A DNA stretch of 64,000 nucleotides from Bacillus alkalicellulosilyticus (GCF_002019795.1 NZ_KV917381.1:2698068-2762067); one strand, 5' to 3'. Shown: positions 18,607 to 27,576, counted from the first letter of the stretch. Notes: a model not told the origin generated them from the sequence alone. A program made the numbers and translations.

Positions 18607-19833
18607 ATGAAATCCGTTCAATTTGATTATAGTATCCCCCGCTATGTGTTTAGCAAAGTAGCCGGTCGGATGAAACCGTCTATGCATGTGCATCCAAAGC
18701 TCTCTTGCCTTCGACTTCGTGAGGTAGAAGAACCCCAGTTACCTAACAACGATTGGGTGAAAATCGGAGTCACGTACGGTGGGATATGCGGGAGTGACTT
18801 GAACTTAATTTATTTGCATGACAGCCCGGCAGCTTCACCTTTTACTTCTTTTCCTTTTACAGTTGGACATGAAATTGTTGGAAGAGTGGTTGAAGCTGGT
18901 ACGAATGTGTCCGGCATAGAAAAGGGATCACGAGTTGTCATTGACCCTGTGCTTTCTTGTATGAGTCGTGGCATTACTCCCCCATGTTCAGCTTGTGCCA
19001 GAGGCGATTACAGTCTTTGTAGTAAAAAAACAGAGGGTGATGTGTCTCCTGGCTTACTCATTGGCACATGCAAAGATACGGGTGGAAGTTGGGGCCCTGT
19101 CCTTGTCGCTCATAAAAGTCAGGTGTTGCCTTTACCTGACGAAGTTGATGATTTGAATGGGGTTCTCGTTGAACCGTTTAGCTGTGCTCTTCATGCGGTG
19201 CTCAGAAATCCACCTTCTGCAAAGGATAAAGTGCTTGTGATTGGTGCCGGTGTCATCGGAATATCCGTTGTCGCTGCCTTACGAGCGCTTGAGATTAATT
19301 GTGAAATCACTGTGCTTGTGAAGCATCCGTTTCAAGGAAAATTAGCGACCCACTTTGGTGCCGACCATGTCGTTTATTTATCGAAGGGCTATGAACAGGA
19401 GACAGCTAACCTTTTTGGTGCCAACGTGTTGAACCCAGTGTTTGGCGATGCGGTCATTGAAGGTGGTGCTGATATCGTTTATGAATGTGTTGGGAAAAAG
19501 AAAAGTATAAATGATGCCCTGCGCTTCACTCATAGTGGTGGCAAAGTCGTTCTTCTTGGTCTTGGTAGTATTATCGATGGCATCGATTGGACAAATGTCT
19601 GGATGAATGAACTTGAAATTAAAGGAAGCTTTGCCTATAGCACAGGTCAATATAAAGGCAAGACGATGAGAACGTTAGAAATTGCGATTGAGTTAATGCG
19701 GGAAAGAAAGGTTGATTTATCGCCTATGGTTACCCACCGTTTCCCGCTAGACCATTACAGGGAAGCGATTCACACCGCTTCCAATAAAAGTAGAGATTCT
19801 GTCATAAAAGTTGTATTTGACCATCAAGCGTAA
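18607..19833 (+). CDS. Zinc-dependent medium-chain alcohol dehydrogenase
   Basis: A 408-aa MDR-family dehydrogenase. Catalytic zinc ligands appear as GGICGSDLN and GHEIVGRVVEAG. Four cysteines resembling the structural-zinc loop lie at CMSRGITPPCSACARGDYSLC. The Rossmann motif VIGAGVIG is near the middle. ATG 18607 is preferred over the upstream in-frame TTG 18592 because GGAGGTGG (18594-18601) sits between them at proper spacing. The substrate cannot be read from sequence; family neighbours oxidise sugars, polyols or threonine. The next gene, a class II aldolase, starts 30 bp on, suggesting one catabolic pathway. Confidence 0.85.
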   Translation: MKSVQFDYSIPRYVFSKVAGRMKPSMHVHPKLSCLRLREVEEPQLPNNDWVKIGVTYGGICGSDLNLIYLHDSPAASPFTSFPFTVGHEIVGRVVEAGTNVSGIEKGSRVVIDPVLSCMSRGITPPCSACARGDYSLCSKKTEGDVSPGLLIGTCKDTGGSWGPVLVAHKSQVLPLPDEVDDLNGVLVEPFSCALHAVLRNPPSAKDKVLVIGAGVIGISVVAALRALEINCEITVLVKHPFQGKLATHFGADHVVYLSKGYEQETANLFGANVLNPVFGDAVIEGGADIVYECVGKKKSINDALRFTHSGGKVVLLGLGSIIDGIDWTNVWMNELEIKGSFAYSTGQYKGKTMRTLEIAIELMRERKVDLSPMVTHRFPLDHYREAIHTASNKSRDSVIKVVFDHQA

Positions 19834-19862
19834 ACACTGCAATCAAGGAGGAATTTTTACGT

Positions 19863-20954
19863 ATGAAAACATTTACTGTACATGGAACAACATCTACGTC
19901 ATTTATGAACTGGCTTCGCATCGGAATGAAGGAAACATTCATTAACAATGGTTTTGAATTTTGCGGAGATACTAGGGACGATATTAAACTCGTCTTTAAC
20001 TTCGTGGATACCGAGAATTGTCGCCCATTCCGACGAAAAGCCCAAGCAACTTTTGTCGTCTCCATCCTTGAAACCGAAGGAAAAGTGGATAACATTTTTA
20101 AAGAAGCATACCCTTATCTGATTCGTTCGTTATCGAATCATTTGATGTATATTAACCATCATGAAGGGGTGACAACCTATACGTTTTTAACGCCTGAGCA
20201 AGGAAATTACCAAATAAAATATAAAGCTGGAGATGATGAAGGAGTGCTCTTCCAACGAATATATGAGCGATTAGAGCCTCTAGCCCTCTCTCAGCTTGTC
20301 ATAAATAATGACTTTCAATTTGACTTACCAGAGCCACTATGGCAAGGCGATCAAGTGACAAGTCAGTTAAGTCAATCCGGAAAAAAGTTGGATGAGATGA
20401 ATCTCCTCCCTGCTCCGTTTCCAATTGATGAGTATTTAACACCTCGTGATATGCGCCATGTCCATAAATTATATGGAATAGGCGGATTAAGTTACGGCAA
20501 CTTAAGTGCACGCCGCGAAGAGGACAAGTTCTGGATGAGTGCTAGCGGCATTGATAAAGGAAACATGAAAACAATTGGACAAGATATCCTTTATATTAAA
20601 GGATATAATTCGGACCAAAATAAAATCGAAGTCAGCGTTCCCCCTGAGGTGTCGCCAAAACGGGCCTCTGTTGATGCGATTGAGCATTGGATGATATATA
20701 AAGAGCATCCAGACGTCGGAGCGATTGTTCACATCCACGCTTGGATGGACGGTATTAAAGCAACGGAGATTAATTACCCATGTGGAACAGTGGAGCTCGC
20801 AAAAACGGTGGCTGACCTTGTACGTGAGGAAGAAAATCCAGCACAAGCGGTGATTGGGCTGAAAAATCACGGCTTGACGATTACAGGTACGTCATTAGAA
20901 GATATTTTCGAGCGAATTGACGGAAAAATCACGCGCCAAGTGCCGATGAACTAG
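19863..20954 (+). CDS. Class II aldolase/adducin-family protein with extra N-terminal domain
   Basis: A 363-aa protein. The C-terminal half (about 190-355) is a class II aldolase: GGLSYGNLSAR (phosphate loop), FWMSASGIDKG, the metal-binding HIHAW in AIVHIHAW, and a third His in LKNHGLTITG. The first 180 or so residues form a separate domain I do not recognise, so the protein is much longer than plain fuculose-phosphate-type aldolases (about 215 aa). GGAGGA precedes the ATG. It is transcribed with the upstream zinc dehydrogenase and followed by a terminator. Retro-aldol cleavage of a sugar phosphate or a related decarboxylation is inferred from the family only. Confidence 0.8.
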   Translation: MKTFTVHGTTSTSFMNWLRIGMKETFINNGFEFCGDTRDDIKLVFNFVDTENCRPFRRKAQATFVVSILETEGKVDNIFKEAYPYLIRSLSNHLMYINHHEGVTTYTFLTPEQGNYQIKYKAGDDEGVLFQRIYERLEPLALSQLVINNDFQFDLPEPLWQGDQVTSQLSQSGKKLDEMNLLPAPFPIDEYLTPRDMRHVHKLYGIGGLSYGNLSARREEDKFWMSASGIDKGNMKTIGQDILYIKGYNSDQNKIEVSVPPEVSPKRASVDAIEHWMIYKEHPDVGAIVHIHAWMDGIKATEINYPCGTVELAKTVADLVREEENPAQAVIGLKNHGLTITGTSLEDIFERIDGKITRQVPMN

Positions 20955-20966
20955 GACAAGCTCTAA

Positions 20967-20993
20967 AAAAGACGGTAATGTCCGTCTTTTCTA
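20967..20993 (+). terminator. Terminator after the aldolase gene
   Basis: AAAAGACGG / CCGTCTTTT, 9-bp stem with a 6-nt loop; the T run is part of the stem. Confidence 0.6.
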
Positions 20994-21023
20994 GAAGCAA
21001 CTGCCCTTCCTTGAGTTAGCTTC

Positions 21024-21064
21024 GACTGAAACTAGGGTCAATTCCCTAGTTTCAGTCCTTTTTA
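21024..21064. terminator. Strong terminator between convergent genes
   Basis: A perfect 14-bp stem GACTGAAACTAGGG / CCCTAGTTTCAGTC with a 6-nt loop and tail CTTTTTATT. It sits between the aldolase gene and the opposing SDR gene. Confidence 0.82.
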
Positions 21065-21070
21065 TTAACG

Positions 21071-21150
21071 AATTCATGAAAAACAGAGGATAATTCAAGA
21101 AAAATTGCTAATAATTCATGAAAAACCTCAATTTATTCATGAAAACGCCG
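21071..21150. repeat. Degenerate 21-bp tandem repeat, four units
   Basis: Units begin at 21071, 21092, 21113 and 21134, each starting with a variant of AATTCATGAAAAA. The array ends at the 3' end of the SDR gene. Confidence 0.65.
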
Positions 21151-21151
21151 T

Positions 21152-21931
21152 TTACAACAGAGACTCTGCCCCGTCAATAAAGATTTCAGTTCCTGTGATG
21201 TGGCTGGATAAATCAGAGGCTAAGAAATAAACTAAGTCAGCCACTTGGTCGGGTGACCCTGGTTTATGTTCAAGTGGTTGACTTCCTTCAGGATATTCTA
21301 CTGGAATTTTCACTTTTTCTAATTCAGGCTCTGGGTGCGTGTTTTCTCCAATGTTTGTTTTAATCGCTCCCGGGCAAATGGCATTAACTCGGATTTTATA
21401 CCGCGCAAGCTCAAGGGCAGCCATTTTCATAAAAGCGACTTGACCAGCCTTTGAGGTGCTGTATGCAGACATGCCGATGTTCGAAAACATCCTGTTTCCG
21501 TTAATCGAGCTGGTAATGATAATGCTTCCACCCTTTTCTTTCATGTATGGAATCGAATGTTTCACAAATAAAAATGTGCTTCGAAGGTTTGTTTCTAAAG
21601 TGGCATCCCAGTCATCGACTTTCATGTCTTCAATAGCTGTCCATGTTCCGTTAATGCCAGCATTAATAAAAACGGTATCAATTTGACCGTCAAACTCTTG
21701 CTCAATCGCCTTAAAGCTATCTTGAATTCGCTTTTCATCTTTGACATCAACATCATATACTTGAGCTTGTCCCCCATTGTCTTCGATTTCTTCTTTTACT
21801 TTTTCGGCACGTTCTTCTTTTAAATCCATTATACAAACTGTTTTACCTTCTTTCGCTAATCGAATAGCTGCGGCCTTACCGATACCAGAACCTCCACCTG
21901 TAATTACAGCAATTTCTTGTTTCTGTTTCAT
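21152..21931 (-). CDS. Short-chain dehydrogenase/reductase
   Basis: A 259-aa classical SDR. TGGGSGIG at the N-terminus binds NAD(P), NAGI is present, and the catalytic Ser, Tyr and Lys fall in ITSSING and YSTSK. The PG motif (CPGAIKT) and a family-typical C-terminus (TGTEIFIDGAE) complete it. GGAGG lies upstream of ATG 21931. It is divergent from the sulfolactate operon. Substrate unknown; a sugar or polyol oxidation like that of the neighbouring dehydrogenase is conceivable. Confidence 0.86.
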   Translation of the reverse strand: MKQKQEIAVITGGGSGIGKAAAIRLAKEGKTVCIMDLKEERAEKVKEEIEDNGGQAQVYDVDVKDEKRIQDSFKAIEQEFDGQIDTVFINAGINGTWTAIEDMKVDDWDATLETNLRSTFLFVKHSIPYMKEKGGSIIITSSINGNRMFSNIGMSAYSTSKAGQVAFMKMAALELARYKIRVNAICPGAIKTNIGENTHPEPELEKVKIPVEYPEGSQPLEHKPGSPDQVADLVYFLASDLSSHITGTEIFIDGAESLL

Positions 21932-21965
21932 AAAATCCTCCTATCTTCCTAATCGTAGTAGTGTA

Positions 21966-21994
21966 GTATAACTAAAAATAATAAAATCATACTA
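21966..21994 (+). promoter_or_regulatory. SigG-type promoter for the phosphosulfolactate operon
   Basis: GTATA (21966-21970), 17-bp spacer, CATACTA (21988-21994). The -10 and spacing are the same as in the SASP promoter at 36655-36683. It fits forespore expression of sulfolactate genes, but the leader would be about 110 nt. Confidence 0.5.
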
Positions 21995-22110
21995 TTCTTA
22001 TCTGAATTTCCAATATTTATAAATAGTTGTTTGCCTACGTACGTTCTATGCAATAGGTGAATATACTTTTTTTGACGGCACTAGCGGAATTTATTGTAAA
22101 GGAGAGTAAA

Positions 22111-22791
22111 ATGACTACAATTTATCAAGGTCATCACCATGATTTAGAAAAAAGTGATGTCAACATTATCATTGATGTCATCCGAGCATTTACTGTAGCT
22201 CACTATGCCTTTATTTACGGAGCTAAAGACATTTTACTCGTTGGAACAGTAGAAGAAGCTTTTCAATTACGAAATGAACATCCGAAGTTCCTTCTTGCTG
22301 GGGAGGTGAACGGTATAGCGATTGAAGGCTTTGATTTAGAGAACTCGCCCTACCTACTAACAAATCATAATTTGCAAAACAAAACTCTCATCCAGAAAAC
22401 AACCAATGGCGTAGAAGCAACCTTACACGCTTTGGATGCAAATCATGTGTTTGTAACAGGCTTTTCAAATGCGAAAACGACCGCTACCTATATCCGTCAG
22501 CACCAACTCGGCCAACACATAAATATTATTGCTTCTCATCCAACAGGTGATGACGACCTTGCCTGTGCTCAATATATGAAGTCTATTATTGAAGGACATG
22601 AGTCAATCGATTCAGAGGACGTAAAAGCAAGAATTCAATCATCAATTGTGGCTGCGAAGTTTTTTGATAAGACAAAACCTGAATTTAATGAAAATGACAT
22701 CTCCTACTGCATCAAGGAACCGCCGAGTGAGTTTGTGATGAAAGTAAACCAATGGCATGGAATTCCAAAGATTGAGAGGGTAAACATATGA
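22111..22791 (+). CDS. comB: Probable 2-phosphosulfolactate phosphatase (ComB family)
   Basis: A 226-aa ComB-family protein: IDVIRAFTVAHYAF near the N-terminus, LAGEVNG and GFDLENSP in the middle, then KTTNGVEAT. These are the conserved blocks of the phosphatase that makes sulfolactate from phosphosulfolactate. ATG 22111 is chosen because GGAGAG lies 5-6 nt upstream; an in-frame ATG at 22057 lacks a site. It overlaps the synthase gene by 4 bp. B. subtilis has the same pair (yitC-yitD), where sulfolactate is a known spore constituent. Confidence 0.84.
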   Translation: MTTIYQGHHHDLEKSDVNIIIDVIRAFTVAHYAFIYGAKDILLVGTVEEAFQLRNEHPKFLLAGEVNGIAIEGFDLENSPYLLTNHNLQNKTLIQKTTNGVEATLHALDANHVFVTGFSNAKTTATYIRQHQLGQHINIIASHPTGDDDLACAQYMKSIIEGHESIDSEDVKARIQSSIVAAKFFDKTKPEFNENDISYCIKEPPSEFVMKVNQWHGIPKIERVNI

Positions 22792-23552
22792 GCTTTTCTA
22801 TACTATCCCTCCCATTTCGGGAGGTTAAACCTAGGAAAAACGGCATCACGGTCGTCATTGACAACGGTGTACCCCTTTCGTTTTTTAAAGATACGATTGA
22901 AAGTTCAGGCGACCTTATCGACTTTGTTAAATTTGGGTGGGGCACTTCTTTAATTACGAAAGGACTATCGGAAAAAATAGACTGTTTGCAGCAACATCGC
23001 ATCGAATACTTTTTTGGTGGTACTTTATTTGAAAAGTTTCTTAGCCAAGACAAAGTCGATGGTTTTTATCAATTTTGCAAGGGACATAAATGTAAATATA
23101 TCGAAATATCAAACGGAACATTGCCGATTACGAACAAAGAAAAAGCACAGTATATTTCCGATTTTTCAGATGAGTTTCTTATTTTTAGCGAGGTCGGCTC
23201 GAAAGATAGCTTAGCCTCGAGTAAACAAAATTCTTCGGAATGGGTTGAATATCTTCAAGAAGATTTAGAGGCTGGTGCTACAAAAGTCATCACAGAAGCT
23301 CGCGAAAGTGGAACGAGTGGAGTTTGTGATAAAAATGGTGATATGCGCTTTGATTTAATTGATGATATCCTTGCTTCTCCTCTGGATGTCACTGATATCA
23401 TTTTTGAAGCCCCGACAAAGCACATGCAAACGACGTTTATCGAACGCATTGGTCCTGACGTGAACTTAGCCAACATTTCATTTCAAGACCCGATCCCTTT
23501 AGAAACGTTAAGGCTTGGACTAAGGTCCGACACATTTAATTTATTTACGTAA
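22788..23552 (+). CDS. comA: Probable phosphosulfolactate synthase (ComA family)
   Basis: A 254-aa protein adding sulfite to phosphoenolpyruvate. Family blocks are visible: FVKFGWGTSL, FFGGTLFEKF, YIEISNGTLPI, FLIFSEVGSKD and a C-terminal GPDVNLANISFQDP with LETLRLGLRSD. The start overlaps the phosphatase stop (ATGA), so both steps to sulfolactate are coupled. The name comA here refers to the coenzyme M pathway enzyme, not the competence regulator. Stops 13 bp before the VOC gene. Confidence 0.86.
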   Translation: MSFSILSLPFREVKPRKNGITVVIDNGVPLSFFKDTIESSGDLIDFVKFGWGTSLITKGLSEKIDCLQQHRIEYFFGGTLFEKFLSQDKVDGFYQFCKGHKCKYIEISNGTLPITNKEKAQYISDFSDEFLIFSEVGSKDSLASSKQNSSEWVEYLQEDLEAGATKVITEARESGTSGVCDKNGDMRFDLIDDILASPLDVTDIIFEAPTKHMQTTFIERIGPDVNLANISFQDPIPLETLRLGLRSDTFNLFT

Positions 23553-23565
23553 GGTGTGATAACTG

Positions 23566-23964
23566 ATGAGAGAAACGAATAAAGTATTCCATTTAGCGGT
23601 ACCGTGCAGAGATTTAGATGAAACAGCCGAATTTTATCAAACACTTGGTTGTCGATTAGCTCGACGGTATGCAGACAGAGTGACATTTGACTTTTTCGGC
23701 GACCAACTTGTCTGTCACTTAAACCCTGATAAAATTGATGAAAAGCCTTCGATGTATCCTCGTCATTACGGAATTACATTTACAAATAAAGATGAGTTTA
23801 CCGCGCTATTAGAAGAAGCACAACAGAAAGAACTTCCTTTTTTCCAAAAACCAATGGTTCGCTTTGAAGGAAAACAAGAAGAGCACATGACGTTCTTTTT
23901 GGTCGACCCTTCTAACAATTTGCTAGAGTTTAAATATTACAATGATGATTCTATGGTCTATTAG
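23566..23964 (+). CDS. VOC/glyoxalase-fold protein
   Basis: A 132-aa protein of the vicinal oxygen chelate superfamily: KVFHLAVPCRDLDETAEFYQ at the start supplies a metal-binding His, and VDPSNNLLEFKYY at the end supplies the Glu. The central HYGITF gives another His. The reaction is unknown. It is the third gene of the phosphosulfolactate operon, 13 bp after the synthase, which suggests an undefined step in the same metabolism. Confidence 0.8.
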   Translation: MRETNKVFHLAVPCRDLDETAEFYQTLGCRLARRYADRVTFDFFGDQLVCHLNPDKIDEKPSMYPRHYGITFTNKDEFTALLEEAQQKELPFFQKPMVRFEGKQEEHMTFFLVDPSNNLLEFKYYNDDSMVY

Positions 23965-23999
23965 GCTGTCATATAGATGAAAGTTTAATCCTATTTTCT

Positions 24000-24032
24000 G
24001 CATTCCACGCAATTGTTTGGAATGTTTTTTTC
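24000..24032 (+). terminator. Terminator after the sulfolactate operon
   Basis: CATTCCA / TGGAATG stem with a 10-nt loop and seven T residues. Confidence 0.7.
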
Positions 24033-24106
24033 TTTCATAACGTTGGCTCTTGTCCCATACAATGAATAGACAGGCTATACAATCTGATCATTGGAGAAGA
24101 GTGTCG

Positions 24107-24724
24107 ATGAAGAGTGGCATATTTAAACAATACATGTTCATTACTTGTGGTGGGATTATTCAAGGATTTGCAATGGCCATCTTTCTTTTTCCTCATTCAA
24201 TTCCATCTGGAGGAGCAGGTGGCCTTGCCGTCCTTATTAATTTTATACTGAGCATTCCAATCGGTTTTGCCTTGTGGCTAGTTAATTTTTCAATGCTTGT
24301 TGTTGCGATTAAATGGCTCGGAAATGGGTGTGCCATTGGGACAATGTATGGTATTACGGTGGCTTCTTTAACGATCTATTTTTTTAACATTGATATGTAC
24401 AGGCCATCGGATTATTTATGGATTGATTTAATTATTGGGTCCATTCTACTTGGGGTCGGAGTTGGAATTTTACTTCGCCAAGGAGTGTCAAATGGCGGGA
24501 TGGGTGTGCTTGCGCTTTTATTTGCGACATATCGAAGCATACCTCCAGGGAAGCCGTTGTTTTTGATGAATGGCTCGATTTTCTTGGTCACTGCTTTTGT
24601 TATTGATTGGAGTATTGTGTTTCTTGCTCTTGTTTCACAATGGTTATCCACAAAAGTAGTCGATTTCATCTACCACCTAAAAATAGTTCCAAATACGGTC
24701 TCAATAGGTTGGAGAAAAAAATAA
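24107..24724 (+). CDS. YitT-family (DUF161) membrane protein
   Basis: About 205 aa from ATG 24107, with five to six hydrophobic helices and the family features HSIPSGGAGGLAVLINF and RQGVSNGGMG. It lacks the C-terminal DUF2179 domain found in longer YitT relatives. ATG 24107 has GGAGAAGAG upstream and opens just before the first helix. Alternatives are ATG 24062 or TTG 24050 with a 15-19-residue extension. Function of the family is not established. Confidence 0.72.
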   Translation: MKSGIFKQYMFITCGGIIQGFAMAIFLFPHSIPSGGAGGLAVLINFILSIPIGFALWLVNFSMLVVAIKWLGNGCAIGTMYGITVASLTIYFFNIDMYRPSDYLWIDLIIGSILLGVGVGILLRQGVSNGGMGVLALLFATYRSIPPGKPLFLMNGSIFLVTAFVIDWSIVFLALVSQWLSTKVVDFIYHLKIVPNTVSIGWRKK

Positions 24725-24726
24725 AC

Positions 24727-24764
24727 AGTCATAAGGGCATTCAATAACCCTCATGACTATTATT
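24727..24764. terminator. Terminator between convergent genes
   Basis: AGTCATAAGGG / CCCTCATGACT stem with one mismatch, 10-nt loop, followed by ATTATTACTATT. Confidence 0.65.
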
Positions 24765-24765
24765 A

Positions 24766-25047
24766 CTATTCCTCTTCTCCAGAATTCAACTCAATTTTCC
24801 TTCCACCTACCGAGATATAACTCATTACCTCTAAGTCAGGCTTTAACTTAGTTAATCCTTTTAAATAAGGGTCAATTAAATCTTTAAAATCTTCTTCTAC
24901 GCCGCCTTCTTCTAACTGCCCGTAGACATACATTTTCTTTTCCTCTAATAAAAAGGCTAGGTACCCAACTGCTTTATTTTCTTGGGTGACCACATTAAGT
25001 ACTTGTGCGTCCTGTTTAATAAATTCTGGTGAAAAATAAATTTGCAA
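24766..25047 (-). CDS. Hypothetical protein (93 aa)
   Basis: A small, mostly soluble acidic protein read from TTG 25047, supported by GGAGGG at about 6 nt. It begins MQIYFSPEFIKQDAQVL and has no motif I recognise. It lies 15 bp after the MFS transporter gene on the same strand, so it is likely cotranscribed with it. Confidence 0.62.
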   Translation of the reverse strand: MQIYFSPEFIKQDAQVLNVVTQENKAVGYLAFLLEEKKMYVYGQLEEGGVEEDFKDLIDPYLKGLTKLKPDLEVMSYISVGGRKIELNSGEEE

Positions 25048-25062
25048 TGTAGACCCTCCTGA

Positions 25063-26319
25063 TCATTCAGTTGATATTTGTAGTTTCTTAAATAATGAAT
25101 CTTCACCTGATTCTTCTGGTGTTTTTTTCTTTTTTGCATGAATCGTAATTAAGCAAAGTATGGCAACGAGCAAGGTTAAACCGGCGGTTGTTAAAAACAT
25201 TCCTGTACGTGACCATCCCATTAAGTACCCGTAAATTGGTGGTCCCGCTGCAACACCGAGAAAGCGAACAGACCCATAAAGCGAGGTCACAAATCCCCTT
25301 CTCGCCTTCCCAACGGAACCGGTGATAAAACTGTTTAAGCAAGGAAGAACTAATCCTGTACCAACGCTACTAACAACTAAGACTGCGATGAACGGAAATA
25401 ATTTTGAAAAAAAGACAAGTGTTGCAAAAGAAATTGTCATTAACAATAATCCAAGCACGATTAATTTTTTCATCAATGGATGATTTTTTCCGATTTTACT
25501 TCCTGTAATATAAGAAGTCGTCATCATAAACAGCAAGGGAATTGCTAGGATGAGCCCTTTGGGGACACCATCAATTTTATACTGTGTTTCGAGGACATCA
25601 GATAAATAAAATAAAATACCAAAAAGGGTAAACAAACATGTCGCTCCCGCTAAATAAGCTGTAAAAAGCCATCTTCCCTCTTGATGAAACACAGAAAATA
25701 ATCCTTTTACATACTTTCCAATCGGTGGTGGAGAGACCGTTTTTAACTTTTCCTTTACAAATATCCACGTTAATAAGATTGAAATGATACAAAATAGTGG
25801 GAACGCAAAAAATGGAGCATACCAGACAATGAGTGCGAGTAGGGAACCGACAATGGGAGATAATACTTTCCCAAATCCATTCGAAGCTTCTACTAAACCA
25901 AGGACTCTACTCTGTTCCCCGCCTTTAAATAAATCTCCGGTCAGCGCCATTGCTATTGGAGCGGTACCTGCTGCACCAATTCCTTGCAATGTCCTGCCGA
26001 TAATAACCCAAAGGTAGGCACTATCAAAACGAGCAGCAGCAAAACCGGCTAATAGTCCACCAAGTCCATACAAAAACAATGCAGGTAAAATAATTGCTTT
26101 TCGAGAAAATCGGTCAGACAAATACCCTAAAATCGGGATTGAAATGGCTGCAGCAATAGAAAACACAGTAATGGTTAAACTCACCTGAAAATGCGTTAAC
26201 CCAAGTTCAGATTGCATCTTCGGCAAAATCGGAATGAGCATAGAATTCCCTAACGTCATAATCAATGGTATTGACCCTATCGCGACGATTGTCATTCCCG
26301 TATTCTTTTTTTTAGGCAA
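25063..26319 (-). CDS. MFS transporter, multidrug-efflux-like
   Basis: A 418-aa protein with 12 predicted helices. Motif A appears as [11 protein letters not shown] after helix 2, and [21 protein letters not shown] is typical of drug/proton antiporters (DHA1). The start is read as TTG 26319; its ribosome site (AAAGGA) is unusually far, so a slightly different start is possible. Substrate unknown. Confidence 0.8.
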   Translation of the reverse strand: MPKKKNTGMTIVAIGSIPLIMTLGNSMLIPILPKMQSELGLTHFQVSLTITVFSIAAAISIPILGYLSDRFSRKAIILPALFLYGLGGLLAGFAAARFDSAYLWVIIGRTLQGIGAAGTAPIAMALTGDLFKGGEQSRVLGLVEASNGFGKVLSPIVGSLLALIVWYAPFFAFPLFCIISILLTWIFVKEKLKTVSPPPIGKYVKGLFSVFHQEGRWLFTAYLAGATCLFTLFGILFYLSDVLETQYKIDGVPKGLILAIPLLFMMTTSYITGSKIGKNHPLMKKLIVLGLLLMTISFATLVFFSKLFPFIAVLVVSSVGTGLVLPCLNSFITGSVGKARRGFVTSLYGSVRFLGVAAGPPIYGYLMGWSRTGMFLTTAGLTLLVAILCLITIHAKKKKTPEESGEDSLFKKLQISTE

Positions 26320-26359
26320 CGTAAATTACACGTCCTTTCAGAAAACCAATGTGTTCTTC

Positions 26360-26494
26360 TTATTCACCATCAGTTTTTAAGTATTCATTTTCTCCAGGAG
26401 CAAACGATACGTTTCTTAAGTCTTCCTCTCCCTGAAGGTCCGTAATCGGTACTTCTATATTTTCGTCTCTGTCTTTTTTCGTCGTTACAGGCAT
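26360..26494 (-). CDS. Small hypothetical protein downstream of csgA (44 aa)
   Basis: Start ATG 26494 is preceded by GGAGAAC at 9-10 nt. The product is a polar 44-aa peptide beginning MPVTTKKDRDENIEVPITDL, not recognised. It follows the csgA homologue by 22 bp on the same strand. B. subtilis csgA also has a small downstream gene (ybxH); whether they are related was not established. Confidence 0.5.
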   Translation of the reverse strand: MPVTTKKDRDENIEVPITDLQGEEDLRNVSFAPGENEYLKTDGE

Positions 26495-26516
26495 AGTAGT
26501 ATGTTCTCCTTTGTTT

Positions 26517-26768
26517 TTAAAATAAAAGCTCATACACCTCAACCAATTGAGAAGTTCTTATCGGGTCTTGTTCTTTAGTTGCGTAATTTATTTCCTTAGG
26601 CAAGATTGAATTTAAGTACCCGATTTCTACCTCATCAAGGTCTCGTACAAACTGTAATTCGCCTTCATAATTGTTCGTTTCAAGTTTTTCATATATTCTT
26701 CGGCAGACTTCATGCTTTTCATAATAATTGGCTAACGATTCACGTAAATATCCTAAAGTAGCATCCAT
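26517..26768 (-). CDS. csgA: CsgA-like SigG-dependent sporulation protein
   Basis: An 83-aa acidic protein beginning MDATLGYLRESLANYYEKHE and ending QLVEVYELLF. Both ends and the length match, from memory, the B. subtilis forespore protein CsgA (82 aa). ATG 26768 has GGAGGT upstream. A SigG-like promoter can be drawn upstream. Molecular role unknown. Confidence 0.72.
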   Translation of the reverse strand: MDATLGYLRESLANYYEKHEVCRRIYEKLETNNYEGELQFVRDLDEVEIGYLNSILPKEINYATKEQDPIRTSQLVEVYELLF

Positions 26769-26815
26769 GTTCGTACCTCCAAAATCAGATTCTTAACGTA
26801 ATCATAGGTTTTACA

Positions 26816-26844
26816 TATAATGTAGTACTTATTTATGCGATATA
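26816..26844 (-). promoter_or_regulatory. csgA: Candidate SigG promoter for csgA
   Basis: On the minus strand TATAT, 17-bp spacer, CATTATA (-10 at 26816-26822), about 47 bp before the start. The -10 fits CATnnTA; the -35 is weak. Confidence 0.38.
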
Positions 26845-26862
26845 AGGAAAGGAGTTAAAAAT

Positions 26863-27570
26863 TTGGATTATCTTGATTTTTTAGCTTACTATGGACTCGG
26901 TGGTGCACATCCTGGTGGATTTCCTTTAACGAAAAAATTGCTAGAGAATGAACATCTTTCTCCAACAACAAAAGTCCTAGATATAGGCTGTGGCACTGGG
27001 CAAACTTCAGCATATGTAGCATCCACTTTTAATTGCGAAGTAAGTGCAATTGACCGACACCCAGTTATGATTGAAAAAGCAAACCACAGAGCAGAAATTG
27101 AAAACCTTCCCATCCATTTGTACGAATCCTCTGCTGAAAACTTACCTTTTGAAGATAACCAGTTTGATTTTTTGTTAAGTGAATCTGTGACAGCCTTTAC
27201 CGAAGTGGAGCGTTCTTGTTCCGAGTATTTTCGCGTTCTTCAACCTAATGGTGTATTACTTTTAATTGAAATGACCGCTAATACGGCTCTCCCCTTTCAT
27301 TCTCAAAGAAAACTGGCTGATTTTTACGGCGTACAAAAGATTTATACGGAAGAGGATTGGATGACTGTCTTCAAATCTATTGGTTTTTCATCTATAGAAA
27401 TGCTTGAAAGTCAGACCTTAAAAGCCGCAAATAATTTGCAAGGACTCCCTGAATTAAATCCTTCTCCTCACATAGATGCTCAACTTTTTCATTATTGGGA
27501 GGAACACCATAAGCTACTTGAACAATTTTCGGATACCCTTGGTTACAGGGTTTTCCGTTGTAAAAAGTAA
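26863..27570 (+). CDS. Class I SAM-dependent methyltransferase
   Basis: A 235-aa protein with SAM-binding motif I LDIGCGTGQTSAY near residue 40, an acidic residue at the end of strand 2 (AIDRHPVM), and the motif II/III region FDFLLSESVTAFTEV. It starts at TTG 26863 with GGAAAGGAG upstream; no ATG is available near this point. Substrate unknown. It is divergent from csgA. Confidence 0.78.
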   Translation: MDYLDFLAYYGLGGAHPGGFPLTKKLLENEHLSPTTKVLDIGCGTGQTSAYVASTFNCEVSAIDRHPVMIEKANHRAEIENLPIHLYESSAENLPFEDNQFDFLLSESVTAFTEVERSCSEYFRVLQPNGVLLLIEMTANTALPFHSQRKLADFYGVQKIYTEEDWMTVFKSIGFSSIEMLESQTLKAANNLQGLPELNPSPHIDAQLFHYWEEHHKLLEQFSDTLGYRVFRCKK

Positions 27571-27576
27571 AAATAG

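Noticed and set aside
22057-22110. Earlier ATG start for the phosphosulfolactate phosphatase
   Set aside because: No ribosome site, and the added residues lie outside the family alignment region; ATG 22111 has GGAGAG.
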